NCBI RefSeq assembly: GCF_025950235.1
Contig: NZ_JAPDDT010000029.1
Location: 1 to 42,453, forward strand
Direction of reading: 5' to 3'
Length of the DNA stretch: 42,453 nucleotides
Source of the DNA: Luteolibacter arcticus
Lineage (GTDB): Bacteria; Verrucomicrobiota; Verrucomicrobiia; Verrucomicrobiales; Akkermansiaceae
In this document: in pieces, positions 32,688-41,329 of the stretch
Numbering within the stretch: position 1 is the first letter of the stretch
Layout: every line of letters begins with the position of its first letter
The notes under the pieces: model-generated
The model's input: only the letters and a program-made list of their open reading frames with translations
Told to the model about the DNA's origin: nothing
Databases searched by the model: none
Translations under genes and position numbers: made by a program

Positions 32688-32782
32688 GCGGGCGGCAATT
32701 GGTGGTGCTGCTGGTGGCGGTGATGTTTGTCGCGATGGCGAATTACATGGTGTGCTTCGTGGTGGGGTGGCTGGGGGCGTGA
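32684..32782 (+). CDS. 32-residue membrane microprotein, coupled by GTGA
   Basis: GTG at 32684 overlaps the stop of the gene before it. The product reads (V/M)SGRQLVVLLVAVMFVAMAN and on to GWLGA, a single hydrophobic helix of about 25 residues with one Arg before it. Overlap, codon use and the uniform hydrophobicity support a real gene despite its size. It may anchor or signal membrane state to the cluster, which otherwise has a barrel protein and a soluble protease. Confidence 0.55.
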   Translation: MSGRQLVVLLVAVMFVAMANYMVCFVVGWLGA

Positions 32783-32871
32783 GGGGTGGGGATTGAGGAT
32801 TGGAGATTGGCGATTGAATATTGATGATTGTGGGGGCGCGGCTAGGGTCAGGGATCGATGCTGGGACTTCC

Positions 32872-33435
32872 ATGAGCGTGCTGGCCACGGTGATCACCCT
32901 TTGGGACTACGCGGTGATCCTGGTGCCGTTGATGGCTTGGGTGGGGGTGTTGGGATTCATCTGGCGGTGCTCGAATGCGGATGATCCGCGAGCGAGCTTG
33001 CGGAGTTGGAGGCCGGTGATTCTGCTGGTGGCGTGCGTCGCCGCGCTTCTCAGTGTACTGGCGTGGCGGAGGACGGTGCGGGTGGAGCTGAATGACAAGA
33101 CGAGGATGGTCAGGGCGGAGACAAGGGCTCTGGAAAGCGCTGCGCGATTGTATTCGATTGACGAGGAATTCGAGTCCGAGTCCGAATCCGAGAGGTGGCC
33201 GGCGGGTGGCAATCGCGAGGTGATCGCGACGCTCACGAAGGCTCGCGAGGATGGGAAGGATCCTTATCTGAATCGCGCGAGGCTGAGGCTCTCGCCGGAT
33301 GGGTCGGCGATCGATCCGTGGGGCCGGGCTTATCTTATGGTGGTGACGGAGGGAAAGGGGATGAGGGTGTGGTCGGCGGGGCCGGATGGTATGGGGGATA
33401 CTGAGGATGATGTGCCGCGGGATCGCGGGCTCTAA
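32872..33435 (+). CDS. Membrane protein with pseudopilin-like C-terminus
   Basis: The protein has about 187 residues from ATG 32872 (32821 is an alternative). Two hydrophobic helices (VILVPLMAWVGVLGFIW and VILLVACVAALLSVLAW) are followed by a soluble part. It ends with DPWGRAYLMV, then WSAGPDGMGDTEDDV, the typical calcium-site end of type II secretion major pseudopilins (GspG). But it has no prepilin cleavage site and two helices instead of one, so it is probably a relative with another role. The stop is in a TCTAACAG word. Confidence 0.65.
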   Translation: MSVLATVITLWDYAVILVPLMAWVGVLGFIWRCSNADDPRASLRSWRPVILLVACVAALLSVLAWRRTVRVELNDKTRMVRAETRALESAARLYSIDEEFESESESERWPAGGNREVIATLTKAREDGKDPYLNRARLRLSPDGSAIDPWGRAYLMVVTEGKGMRVWSAGPDGMGDTEDDVPRDRGL

Positions 33436-33863
33436 CAGGTGTGATCACGGGACTGCGGCAGAGAAGTGGTCTTTCGTCCCGAAGTGGACCACTCATAGGA
33501 GCCCGGCACGGAGGGCCGGTAATGAGCGGAAGAGGGTGGCATCCTGAGGGGATGCTTCATGAGGGGCAGGGATGGCGGGGCGGGAGACGCATGAGCCGTC
33601 CCTTCAGGACGGGTGGGGCAGCGCCGTTTTCCCGGCACCACGTGCCGGGCTTTTATGAGACGTCCCTTTGGGACGAAGAGGCGTGGTGTGTTTTTCGAGC
33701 GAGGAAGCGTGGTGGGTTGGGGCGAGGGAGCGTCGTCGGTGGAGGCGGGGAAGCGTGGTGGGTAGAGGCGAGGAAGCGTGGTGGGTGGAGGTGAGTGCAT
33801 TGGCTTCGCCGCGGCGGGGAATCCGGGCTGGATCGGTGGGGGATTCGGGGCTAGTGGTGCGGG
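33436..33863. repeat. REP-type repeats and a GAAGCGTGGTGGGT array
   Basis: 33480-33690 holds several hairpins of the type seen at 15.0-15.3 kb: GAGCCCGGCACGGAGGGCC near 33498, CCGTCCCTTCAGGACGGG near 33597, CCCGGCACCACGTGCCGGG near 33632, and CGTCCCTTTGGGACG near 33661. 33702-33792 is a tandem array of a 'gaagcgtggtgggt' unit. No gene is seen. Confidence 0.72.
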
Positions 33864-34307
33864 ATGATGATGAAGCTGCTTGTGACCGGCCTGCTGGGGA
33901 TTTCGGCTCTAACAGGCTTTGCGCGCGAGCTGGATGCGGCGGCGGGGGCGAAGCTGGTGGCGTGGGTGGATGCGCTGAAGGTGCCGGTGGATCCGAAGCT
34001 GCTGGGCGGGCCGCAGCCGATCGGGGACGGGGGCGATGACGAGCCGGCGATCAAGATCGACAAGGCATTCCTCGCCAGTGACAAGGCTTTCGCGGAGGGC
34101 GTGGAGGCGTCCTTGATGGGGCCTCGGGAGAAGCCGGTGGCGGTGATCTTCTATGTGCAGTCGGCGATCGGCTATCACTATGTGCCCTTCAAGGGGGTGA
34201 AGGAGATTGATCGGCCGCGGCGCTTGAGCAAGGTGGCGGACCGGCTGTATCGGATCGAGTCGAACCGCTTCACTCGGGGGGTGAAGGTGGAGAAGTTGCT
34301 GCCGTGA
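33864..34307 (+). CDS. Exported unknown protein
   Basis: The protein has 147 residues. The start MMMKLLVTGLLGISALTGFA is a clear signal peptide, with a cleavage site near ARE. The mature part is mixed alpha/beta and ends VKVEKLLP. A CTA Leu codon lies in the signal region as part of a TCTAACAG word (33908). The stop is followed at once by a family A repeat. Function unknown; it should be periplasmic. Confidence 0.7.
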   Translation: MMMKLLVTGLLGISALTGFARELDAAAGAKLVAWVDALKVPVDPKLLGGPQPIGDGGDDEPAIKIDKAFLASDKAFAEGVEASLMGPREKPVAVIFYVQSAIGYHYVPFKGVKEIDRPRRLSKVADRLYRIESNRFTRGVKVEKLLP

Positions 34308-34311
34308 GGAA

Positions 34312-34442
34312 AGTGCCGGGTGATCGGTGATCGGTGATCAGTGAAAGGCATCGGGGATGGGCGGGAACAGTGGAACAGCCGAAGGCGCGGGCGCGGGGAT
34401 GGTGGATATTGTCACCGCCAAGACGCCAAGGACGCAAAGTTT
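34312..34442. repeat. Family A repeat copy
   Basis: The GTGATCGGTGATCAGTGA head and the 'caccgccaagacgccaagg' tail are present, the middle block is shortened. It begins four bases after the stop of the gene before. The gap continues to the RBS-like AGGAAAGTCAGGGG before the ATG at 34534. Confidence 0.75.
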
Positions 34443-34533
34443 TTGAAGGTGATCGTGGAGCGCGGGGCGGTGTTGTTGGAGGGAGATGGGTCGACAACGA
34501 AATTGGCGAAATTGACGAAAGGAAAGTCAGGGG

Positions 34534-35106
34534 ATGACGATGGCATTCGACCCGTATGACATGGATTGCGAGGAGTGGCCGCCGCTGTGGCGGGCGCTGA
34601 ACGAACGGGACTTCGCGGCGGCGGCGGCGCTGATCGCGGAGGGCGCGGAGCTGGATGATCTAATCGAGCGGGATGGGAATACCTTGCTGCATGATGCGGC
34701 GCAGCTCGGGGATCTGGAGATGATGGATTTCTTCCTCGCGCATGATTGCCCGGTGACTCGGGAGCAATTCGACTATGTGGATGCGACGCCGCTGATTCGT
34801 GCGGCAGATCATGGGCAGACGGCGATGGTGATCCGGTTGCTCGAAGCGGGTGTGAATCCGAATGCGCATCACGAGGCCCGGGCGGGAAACACGGCGATCC
34901 GGGAGGCGGTGCGCGGTGGCCACACGGAGATCGTGTCGCTGCTGCTGCGGGCGGGGGCGGACCCGACCATCCCGGGATGGATGGCGATCTCGGCGGTGGA
35001 TCAGGCGTGGTACGAGATCCGTGATAGCCGGGAAACGACACGGGAGATCCGGGCGATGCTGGCGGGGTATCCGAGCTTCCTGCGCGATAGGGAGGGCCGG
35101 GGCTGA
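34534..35106 (+). CDS. Ankyrin-repeat protein
   Basis: The protein has 190 residues. Four ankyrin-type units are visible: ALNERDFAAAAALIAEGAEL, then NTLLHDAAQLGDLEMMDFFL, TPLIRAADHGQTAMVIRLLE and NTAIREAVRGGHTEIVSLLL. It has no signal peptide and no other domain. Ankyrin proteins bind other proteins. AGGAAAGTCAGGGG before the ATG is one of the few plausible ribosome sites here. It stands alone between repeats; partner unknown. Confidence 0.85.
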   Translation: MTMAFDPYDMDCEEWPPLWRALNERDFAAAAALIAEGAELDDLIERDGNTLLHDAAQLGDLEMMDFFLAHDCPVTREQFDYVDATPLIRAADHGQTAMVIRLLEAGVNPNAHHEARAGNTAIREAVRGGHTEIVSLLLRAGADPTIPGWMAISAVDQAWYEIRDSRETTREIRAMLAGYPSFLRDREGRG

Positions 35107-35870
35107 GGGTGGAGGAAAGTGCCGGGTGATCGGTGATCGGTGATCAGTGATCAGTGATCAGTGAAAGGCATCGGGGATGGCGATGGAACGAACCGCGGGG
35201 GCGCAGAGGTCGCGGAGTGAGCGCGGAGGTCGGGGATAGGTAGGTGATTGAACCGCCAAGACGCGAAGGACGCGAAGTTTTTGAGGCTGATGGTGGAGCG
35301 TGCGGTGGTGTCGTTTGGGGGGAGATGGATCGACAACGAAATTGGCGAAATTGACGAAAGGAAAGGCAGGGGGAGTGCCGGGTGATCGGTGATCAGTGAT
35401 CAGTGGAAAGGCATCGGGGATGGGAATGGAACGATCCGAGGAGGCGCGGAGGGATCGCGGAGGCGGGGATGGGTAAGGGGGTGAACCGCCACGAGGCGAA
35501 GTTCGCGAAGGGGAGGCGCTGGATGGTGGATGAAAGGCGGCGGTGGCGAGGTGCGGGTGATCGGTGATGGATGAAAGGCGTGGGGCCGGTGAAGAACGAA
35601 CCGCGGGGGCGCGGAGGTCGCGGAGGGATCGCGGAGGTGGATGAGGAATGAGGGGTCGGAAGCGAAGCGAAGTGGTGGTGTCAGCTTGCCAGCGTGTCGG
35701 AAGGGCGGACGTTCCGCGGGGGGATGGTGCACACGGGTGCTTCCCCGCAGCAGGGCTGCTGGCTTCGAGCGGCAGCAGGGCTGCCGCAGATCGGGTCTCC
35801 GACTGCTGACTTCGCTCCGCTGCGAATGGGGAGCGAGGGTGGATGGCGGACTTGGATGGCGGCGATGGAT
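35107..35870. repeat. Three family A repeats and a REP hairpin pair
   Basis: Family A copies lie at about 35113-35290, 35374-35520 and 35548-35640, the last one partial. GCAGCAGGGCTGCTG (near 35749) and GCGGCAGCAGGGCTGCCGC (near 35769) are hairpin-forming. No gene is seen. Confidence 0.72.
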
Positions 35871-36416
35871 TCAGCCGGGATCGCGAGGGCGGCCGGGTGG
35901 ATGGCTGGCTCTGAGGTCGCAGGTCATGAGGATCTCATCGTAGTAGGAGCCGTGATGTTCGAAGGCTTCCCACTCGATGCCGGATTCGGTGAAGCCGGCG
36001 GAGAGGTAGAGGGCTCTGGCTGCTTGCTGGCCAGAGACGACAGTGAGATTGAGGCGGCGTAGCGAGGGATCGGATTTCGCGAGGGCGAGGGCGTGGCCGA
36101 TGAGTGCGCGGCCATGGCCCCGGCCGCGGTGCGCGGGGTGGACATAGAGGCCGGCGAGGTAGGCCTTGTGGGACTCATTGCTGCCATCGTAGCGGGAGAG
36201 GCGGAGGCTGCCGATGAGGAGGCCTGTTTCTTCTTCAAAGGCGCCGAGAAAGCGGCGATCCGCGGTGGGCTCGAGCCGGCGGGCGAAGTGATCCAAGGGA
36301 AGGTTTTCTTCTTCCTCCGGCGGGGTGCCGAAGGCAGGGGGCGACTCGCGAAGTGCCTGGAGCCGTAGCTGGCGGTAGGCGAGGGCATCGGCCGGGTGAA
36401 GCAGTCGCAGGTCCAT
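35871..36416 (-). CDS. GNAT-family acetyltransferase
   Basis: The protein has 181 residues from ATG 36416. The acetyl-CoA-binding motif is LYVHPAHRGRGHGRALIGHA, with the RGRGHGRAL loop; YLSAGF near the end is also typical. The opening MDLRLLHPADALAYRQLRLQ is standard for the family. It should acetylate a small molecule or a protein amine using acetyl-CoA; the substrate is not evident. The last ten residues (RASHPPGRPRDPG) look like read-through. Single gene. Confidence 0.88.
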   Translation of the reverse strand: MDLRLLHPADALAYRQLRLQALRESPPAFGTPPEEEENLPLDHFARRLEPTADRRFLGAFEEETGLLIGSLRLSRYDGSNESHKAYLAGLYVHPAHRGRGHGRALIGHALALAKSDPSLRRLNLTVVSGQQAARALYLSAGFTESGIEWEAFEHHGSYYDEILMTCDLRASHPPGRPRDPG

Positions 36417-36910
36417 GGCGGGCGAGCCTTCATGGGGGGCGGGAGGAGACAATCTATTTCCGGGGTGGAGGGGCGACTGCGGGTGATTGGGTGGGGTGAC
36501 CCGGGGCGAGGCGTTGCTTGCCGCGGGCTGAGGGATTTCGTGCGGTTGGCGCTGGGGCGGTGATTCCCGGGCCATCGCCGCATGAGGTGTTGGGGTGGGG
36601 AGACCGGTCTGTCCAAAGCGACAGTAAGGTCGCTGCTCCTTATGGGCACCGGGTGTGCGGTGCGCTATCCGGGGCGAGGCGTTGCTTGCCGCGGGCTGAG
36701 GGATTTCGCGCGGTTGGCGCTGGGGCGGTGATTCCCCGGGCCATCGACGCATGACGTCTTCTGAATGCGGTTGGCCTATCGTGTCGTGGGGGCGGGCTGG
36801 ACAGGGGGAGGCGGATGGAATTGAATGGAATCAATCGTGCTCTGCTTGTGATGGGGTGGAGGACGGGAGCAGATGGGACGCGGTGGGCGAGGCTAGACGA
36901 GCGAGGATGA
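36417..36910. repeat. Direct repeats around a family B copy
   Basis: A 75-base block (ccggggcgaggcgttgcttg and on) occurs at 36501 and again at 36669, 168 bases apart, with a family B repeat (36603-36645) between. A related sequence is at 41151-41215. No gene is seen. Confidence 0.65.
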
Positions 36911-37417
36911 ATGAAAGCGGACGACATCGTGCGGATCGAACGGGAGCTCGCGGTGGAGCTGCCGGCGGACTTGCGGAGATTTCTGGCGGGGACGAGGGAT
37001 GATTTCGATCCGGATGAGGTGGCGGTGCTGGACGATGCGGAGGCGATGATCGAGAGGACGCTGGAGTATCGGCGCGGGTTTGCAGGAATGCCGCCGTGGC
37101 CGGAGTCATGGGTCTATCTGGGAGATGAGGCAGATGCGTGCCCGTATTGCCTGGACTGCGCGACGGGGAGGGTGGCGCAACTTCACAAGGGCGATGCGGG
37201 GCAGGAGCCGCTGGGGCAGCATGAGAGCTTCGCGGCCTACCGGCAGAACACGCGGCGCGAGATCAAGGCGGGGGCGGCGGCGATGGAGGTGCCGTCGAGG
37301 TGGCGGGATGCGGTGCGCTTTTATACGCCGGTGACGGTGGCGCTGGTGCTGATGTTCGTGGTGGTGCCGCTGTGCGCGTATGGGATCTCGGTGCTGATGG
37401 GGTGGTTTTTCAAGTGA
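36911..37417 (+). CDS. SUKH (SMI1/KNR4)-like protein with C-terminal helix
   Basis: The protein has 168 residues. The opening (IVRIERELAVELPADLRRFL, then PESWVYLGDEADACPYCLD) fits the SMI1/KNR4 fold, which is common in bacterial immunity proteins of polymorphic toxin systems. A C-terminal helix (VTVALVLMFVVVPLCAYGIS) would anchor it in the membrane. No toxin gene is next to it. A single orphan SUKH gene in accessory DNA is common. Confidence 0.65.
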   Translation: MKADDIVRIERELAVELPADLRRFLAGTRDDFDPDEVAVLDDAEAMIERTLEYRRGFAGMPPWPESWVYLGDEADACPYCLDCATGRVAQLHKGDAGQEPLGQHESFAAYRQNTRREIKAGAAAMEVPSRWRDAVRFYTPVTVALVLMFVVVPLCAYGISVLMGWFFK

Positions 37418-38462
37418 GGGGCGAGGGACGCGGATCCAATCGAGGAGGACTGGGATGGATAAGGATGGATAGGATGGATAGGATGGATGGGATGGATGGG
37501 ATGGATGGGATCGATAGGATGGGATTGAAGGAGCGGAGGGCTTCGCGGGGATTTCGATCCTGGCTATCCCAACCAAGCGCTGCTCGGGAGGATATGAACG
37601 TTGAATCAATGGAGAAGGACTGGGATGGATGGGATGTTTAAGATCGGGTGGCGGGGATTAGGTGCCTGTTCGGAGGGGCAGTCTTCATCCCCGGGAGCTG
37701 ATGGAGTGAACCGCAGAGCAAGAGAGGCTCTGGATGCCACTCACTGGATTGATGGGCCCTGCGTGAGATTTGCTGATGGAATTCAACCGCAGATGACGCA
37801 GATGAACGCAGATTAAGAAGATGGGGAAACTGCGGATGGAGGCCGGGGTGTTTGGGCTGGGGTCTTCGCGGGGATTTCGATCCTGGCTATCCCAATCAGG
37901 CGCTGCTCGGGAGCATATGAACGTGGATCCAATGGAGAAGGACTGGGATGGATAGGATGGATAGGATGTTTAAGATCGGGTGGCGGGGATTAGGTGCTTC
38001 TTCGGAGGGGCGGTCTCGTCATCCCCGGTACCTGATGGAGTGAACCGCAGAGCAGTGAGGCTCTGGATGCGACTCACTGGATTGATGGGTCCTGCGTCGG
38101 GTTTGCTGATGGAATTCAACCGCAGATGACGCAGATGAACGCAGATTAAGAAGATGGGGAAACTGCGGTCGGAGGCCGGGTGTTTGGGCTGGGGGCTTTC
38201 AGGGGATTTCGATCCTGTCCATGCTGTCCATGCTATCCATGCTATCCATGCTATCCATGCTAGTCTCTCTTTTGGCGGGGCGTGTGAGGCAGGCGCGCTC
38301 GGGTGGAGTGGTGGCTGGATTTTGCTTTCCCAAGATCATCGGGAGTTGAATAGTCGGGGGGAATTCGTCCGCTCTGCGGGAGCGGGTTTGCTTGAACTCT
38401 ACCCCCGATTTCGCGAGCGCATTTGAGGCGGCGCGGGATCACCCTCACTTATATCGATCATC
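37418..38462. repeat. GGATGGATNGG microsatellite and a 323-base tandem duplication
   Basis: 37449-37520 has about seven 'ggatggataggat'-type units. A block starting 'cttcgcggggatttcgatcc' at 37541 repeats at 37864 (323 bases on) and begins a third time near 38196. 38216-38265 is another microsatellite ('ctatccatg', five units). The units include 'ccgcagatgacgcagatgaa'. No gene is seen. Confidence 0.8.
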
Positions 38463-39020
38463 ATGGGAATCTTCTCGGGACTATTCGGCGGCGACAGGCC
38501 GGAGAAGAAGAACAAGGGGGAGGAGAGGAACGATTTCCCGCCGGTGCCGGTGCCGGCATGGGAGCCGGAGATCGAGCTGCCGCTGGAGAAGATCATCGAC
38601 CGCTTCCACTACTACACGGATGGCGGGAAGGACTTCGTGGTGCTGAAGCACGGGACGTGTGTGATGGTGGACGACGGGCTGTCGGATGAGGAGGCGCGGA
38701 AGGCGGCGCTGGAGACGGTGTCGAAGGTCTTCAACTATCACCCGGACATGAACCCGCGGAACATGGACGACGGGAATATCCTGATCTTCTACAATCACCC
38801 GGCCTACAGCGTGGTGCTGGACGAGGTGACGAGGGAGCACATGGAGACGATCCGGACGAATCATCTGCAGGCGCTGGCGCGGGCGGAGGTGCTGATGACG
38901 CCGGCGGGGGAGAATCAATTCGACGAGCACCTGATGAAGGCGCTCTTCGGCCGGTGCTACTTTTTCATGGATGCGAAGCGGCCGGAGGTGGTGCGGATCG
39001 TGCGGAAGGGTGGGGGGTGA
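38463..39020 (+). CDS. Unknown soluble protein
   Basis: The protein has 185 residues. MGIFSGLFGGDRPEKKNKGE is a short hydrophobic start and a charged linker; a mixed alpha/beta domain follows (EKIIDRFHYYTDGGKDFVVL, then DGNILIFYNHPAYSVVLDEV, RCYFFMDAKRPEVVRIVRKG). No motif recognised. GC-rich codon use matches the area. A tandem 'gagattggg' array follows the stop. Confidence 0.7.
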   Translation: MGIFSGLFGGDRPEKKNKGEERNDFPPVPVPAWEPEIELPLEKIIDRFHYYTDGGKDFVVLKHGTCVMVDDGLSDEEARKAALETVSKVFNYHPDMNPRNMDDGNILIFYNHPAYSVVLDEVTREHMETIRTNHLQALARAEVLMTPAGENQFDEHLMKALFGRCYFFMDAKRPEVVRIVRKGGG

Positions 39021-39365
39021 GGAGATTGGGTTATTGGGAGATTGGGAGATTGGGAGATTGGGTTATTGGGAGATTGGGGAGATTGGGGAGAAGTGCCGGG
39101 TGATCAGTGATCGGTGATCAGTGAAAGGCATCGGGGATGGGGATGGAACGAACCGCGGAGGCGCGGAGGTCGCAGAGAGAGCGCGCGGAGGTCGGGGATG
39201 GGTAGGTTTTTGAACCGCCAAGACGCGAAGTTCGCCAAGGAGGAAGGGATGTGAGGCGGGGAGGAAGCGGGGGAGAAGGAGATGTGGATCGAATCGTCGG
39301 CGGCACCGTGCAGGGTGCGGCGGATGATGTGCGGCGGTTTTCCGGGACGGAACAAGAGAGTTGAA
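39021..39365. repeat. GAGATTGGG array and family A repeat
   Basis: 39022-39090 has about nine 'gagattggg' units, then a family A copy at about 39093-39250. The last 100 bases before the next gene hold nothing else I can support. Confidence 0.75.
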
Positions 39366-39878
39366 ATGCCGGTCGCAAGCCTGACAAAAGATGGCATGAC
39401 GCGGGAGGATTCAGTCAGACGGTTGGAGTCGGAGGGGTTCCGCGCTTTCACGCGGGACTGGATGATGGGCGAGACCGTGGGCGTGGGCATTCCGGACGGG
39501 GTGGACGAGTCCGGGATGGAGCGCTTTTCGAAGCTGATCTACCTCTTCCCGATCACGGATGATGAATGGGGCATCTGCGCGCCGGGCCTGCTGGTGGAGA
39601 CGCACTACTCACGCCGCTACAATTTGGAAATGGCCTGCGAGGTGGCGCGGAAGTTCCTGACGTGTGAGTTCCTGCCGCTGGATCCGAAGAGCGTCCTTGT
39701 CCACTGCATGCGTGGTCCGGAGGGGGACTCGCAGGTCGCGGAGCACGTGCCGACCGGAACCCGGATGTGGCTCATGCCGGTGGGCGGCAGGTTGTTCAAG
39801 AGTGCCGAGGCGATGGATGAGATGGTCTACCGGTTGGCTCTCGGAGAATGTGCCGATGACGATGGGAGAGCGGGGTGA
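39366..39878 (+). CDS. Unknown soluble protein
   Basis: The protein has 170 residues (start ATG 39366; the frame is open further up). Strand-rich, with LIYLFPITDDEWGICAPGLL and FLPLDPKSVLVHCMRGPEGD. No signal peptide. It lies 45 bases before a gene of similar size and style; the two could form a pair. No function recognised. Confidence 0.65.
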   Translation: MPVASLTKDGMTREDSVRRLESEGFRAFTRDWMMGETVGVGIPDGVDESGMERFSKLIYLFPITDDEWGICAPGLLVETHYSRRYNLEMACEVARKFLTCEFLPLDPKSVLVHCMRGPEGDSQVAEHVPTGTRMWLMPVGGRLFKSAEAMDEMVYRLALGECADDDGRAG

Positions 39879-39923
39879 GGTTGTTGATGGCGGGGCTGTC
39901 GGTTGGTATGATAGACGAAACCG

Positions 39924-40358
39924 ATGAGCGAGATGACCGTGGATCCCGGGAAGCTTGAGGAGCTGCTGACGTATTGCTCGGACTTCGCCGGGCAGATGTT
40001 GCGCAGCCATGGGGAGTTCCATCCTTTCGGGGCGACGCTTTCCCCCGATGGCAAGGTGACTGCGGTGGGTGCGTGGAATGGAGAGGAGCAACCGAGAGGC
40101 CGTGAACTGGTCGAGATTCTTGTCTCCTCGATCATTGCGGCGGCGCTGGCCGCGAATGTGGATATCCCGGCGCAATACGAGGCGGAGTATCCGGACGGGA
40201 TTCGCGTGAAGCTGGAGTGCGAGGGCTACGCGCGGAACATCTATCTGCCCTACCGGCTCGGGAAGCGGGGGCTGCTCGCGCGGCTGGGCGGGAAGCCGCT
40301 GGACGTGCAGTTCGGGGAGATGATTCCGGTCGAGTCCGGACCCTACTTGAGAGGGTGA
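39924..40358 (+). CDS. Unknown soluble protein
   Basis: The protein has 144 residues. MSEMTVDPGKLEELLTYCSD is followed by a domain with TLSPDGKVTAVGAWNGEEQP and VSSIIAAALAANVDIPAQYE. The pattern resembles small immunity-like or unknown-function proteins but I recognise no family. It has the same direction as the gene 45 bases upstream. Confidence 0.65.
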   Translation: MSEMTVDPGKLEELLTYCSDFAGQMLRSHGEFHPFGATLSPDGKVTAVGAWNGEEQPRGRELVEILVSSIIAAALAANVDIPAQYEAEYPDGIRVKLECEGYARNIYLPYRLGKRGLLARLGGKPLDVQFGEMIPVESGPYLRG

Positions 40359-40520
40359 GGATTTGGTAGTTTCTCTCCGTGGTCCGGAGGAGAAGGAGCC
40401 GGAGACGCAGAGATTGCGGAGGAAACGCGGGGGAGTAGTGGTGACCCGGGCCGCGCGTTGTTTTGAATGCCGTGTGTCTTTCCTGTTTCAACGGGACGAT
40501 TCTGTGATCCCGTAGCGGTG

Positions 40521-40904
40521 ATGTGGATCGTTCGTGCATCACTTCTTCTCGCGGTGGCTCTGGTGGTGAATCACCTTTTGCATGGGTGGGATTGCTGGGG
40601 GCGGCGGCCGGGCGGATGGATCTCGATGGGGCTGTATGCAGGGCAACTCGCGGTGGCGGGAATTGGCTCGGTGGTGGCGATGGAGCGGGTGAGGCGGGAA
40701 GGGTTGCCTGGGGGTAGTCGTGCCGCCTTACGGATCGCGGTGTTTGCCGCGGTGGCGGCGGTGGCCTTCTTTCTCGGCGGATGGATGGCGTTCACTTCGG
40801 CGCGTTATCAGCAGCCCTACGTGCTCCTTGCGTTCGGAGCGGCGTGGGTGAGCGGGATGGTGGCGGGAGCAGCGTGGGAATCGGCGAGGCGGCAAGTGGT
40901 CTGA
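40521..40904 (+). CDS. Three- or four-helix membrane protein
   Basis: The product has 127 residues from ATG 40521. Hydrophobic stretches are seen at about 2-19, 33-52, 70-86 and 96-115 (for example IAVFAAVAAVAFFLGGWMAF, YVLLAFGAAWVSGMVAGAAW). It ends with EWS-like charge: ESARRQVV. Function unknown. A weak alternative start lies at 40467. Confidence 0.6.
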   Translation: MWIVRASLLLAVALVVNHLLHGWDCWGRRPGGWISMGLYAGQLAVAGIGSVVAMERVRREGLPGGSRAALRIAVFAAVAAVAFFLGGWMAFTSARYQQPYVLLAFGAAWVSGMVAGAAWESARRQVV

Positions 40905-41329
40905 CCAGCTCCGGACCGGTGGAGTCTACCGCGGAGGTGCAGAGGTCGCGGGGGAATCGCGGGGGAAGTTGGTTGGTGGGGTGAAGAGTGAACCTCGAAT
41001 GGACGCGAAGTTTAGGAGGCAAGAGAGGGCTCGCTCGCTTTTTAGATCTAACAGAATTAGTGATTATTGGTGTTTGTTCCGGGGTGGGTCGAGAGGTATT
41101 GCGGGCTCGATCTTATCGCGCCCCTACAGGGCGCCGTGTGTTAGGCGGGCTACCCGGGGCGACGCTGCGCTTGCCCCGGGCTGAGGGATGTCGCGCCGTT
41201 GGCGCTGGGGAGGTTGGCGCGGGATGCGTGGGTGAGGTGTTGGCTTGGGGGGATGGTGCGAGATGGGTGCTCTTTCGTGTCAGCTTTCTTGACTTGAGGG
41301 GATCCGGTGCGACTGAGGGCGACGATCTT
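40905..41329. repeat. Repeat-rich gap
   Basis: 40985-41060 has a 'gaatggacgcgaag' and TCTAACAG pair as at 4.0 and 42.25 kb. 41151-41215 has 'cggggcgacgctgcgcttgc' and on, the same family as at 36501 and 36669. CTACAGGGCGCC near 41124 forms part of a hairpin. No gene is seen. Confidence 0.6.

Noticed and set aside
32872..33435. True type II secretion pseudopilin
   Set aside because: There is no prepilin peptidase site and there are two membrane helices; only the C-terminal motif matches.
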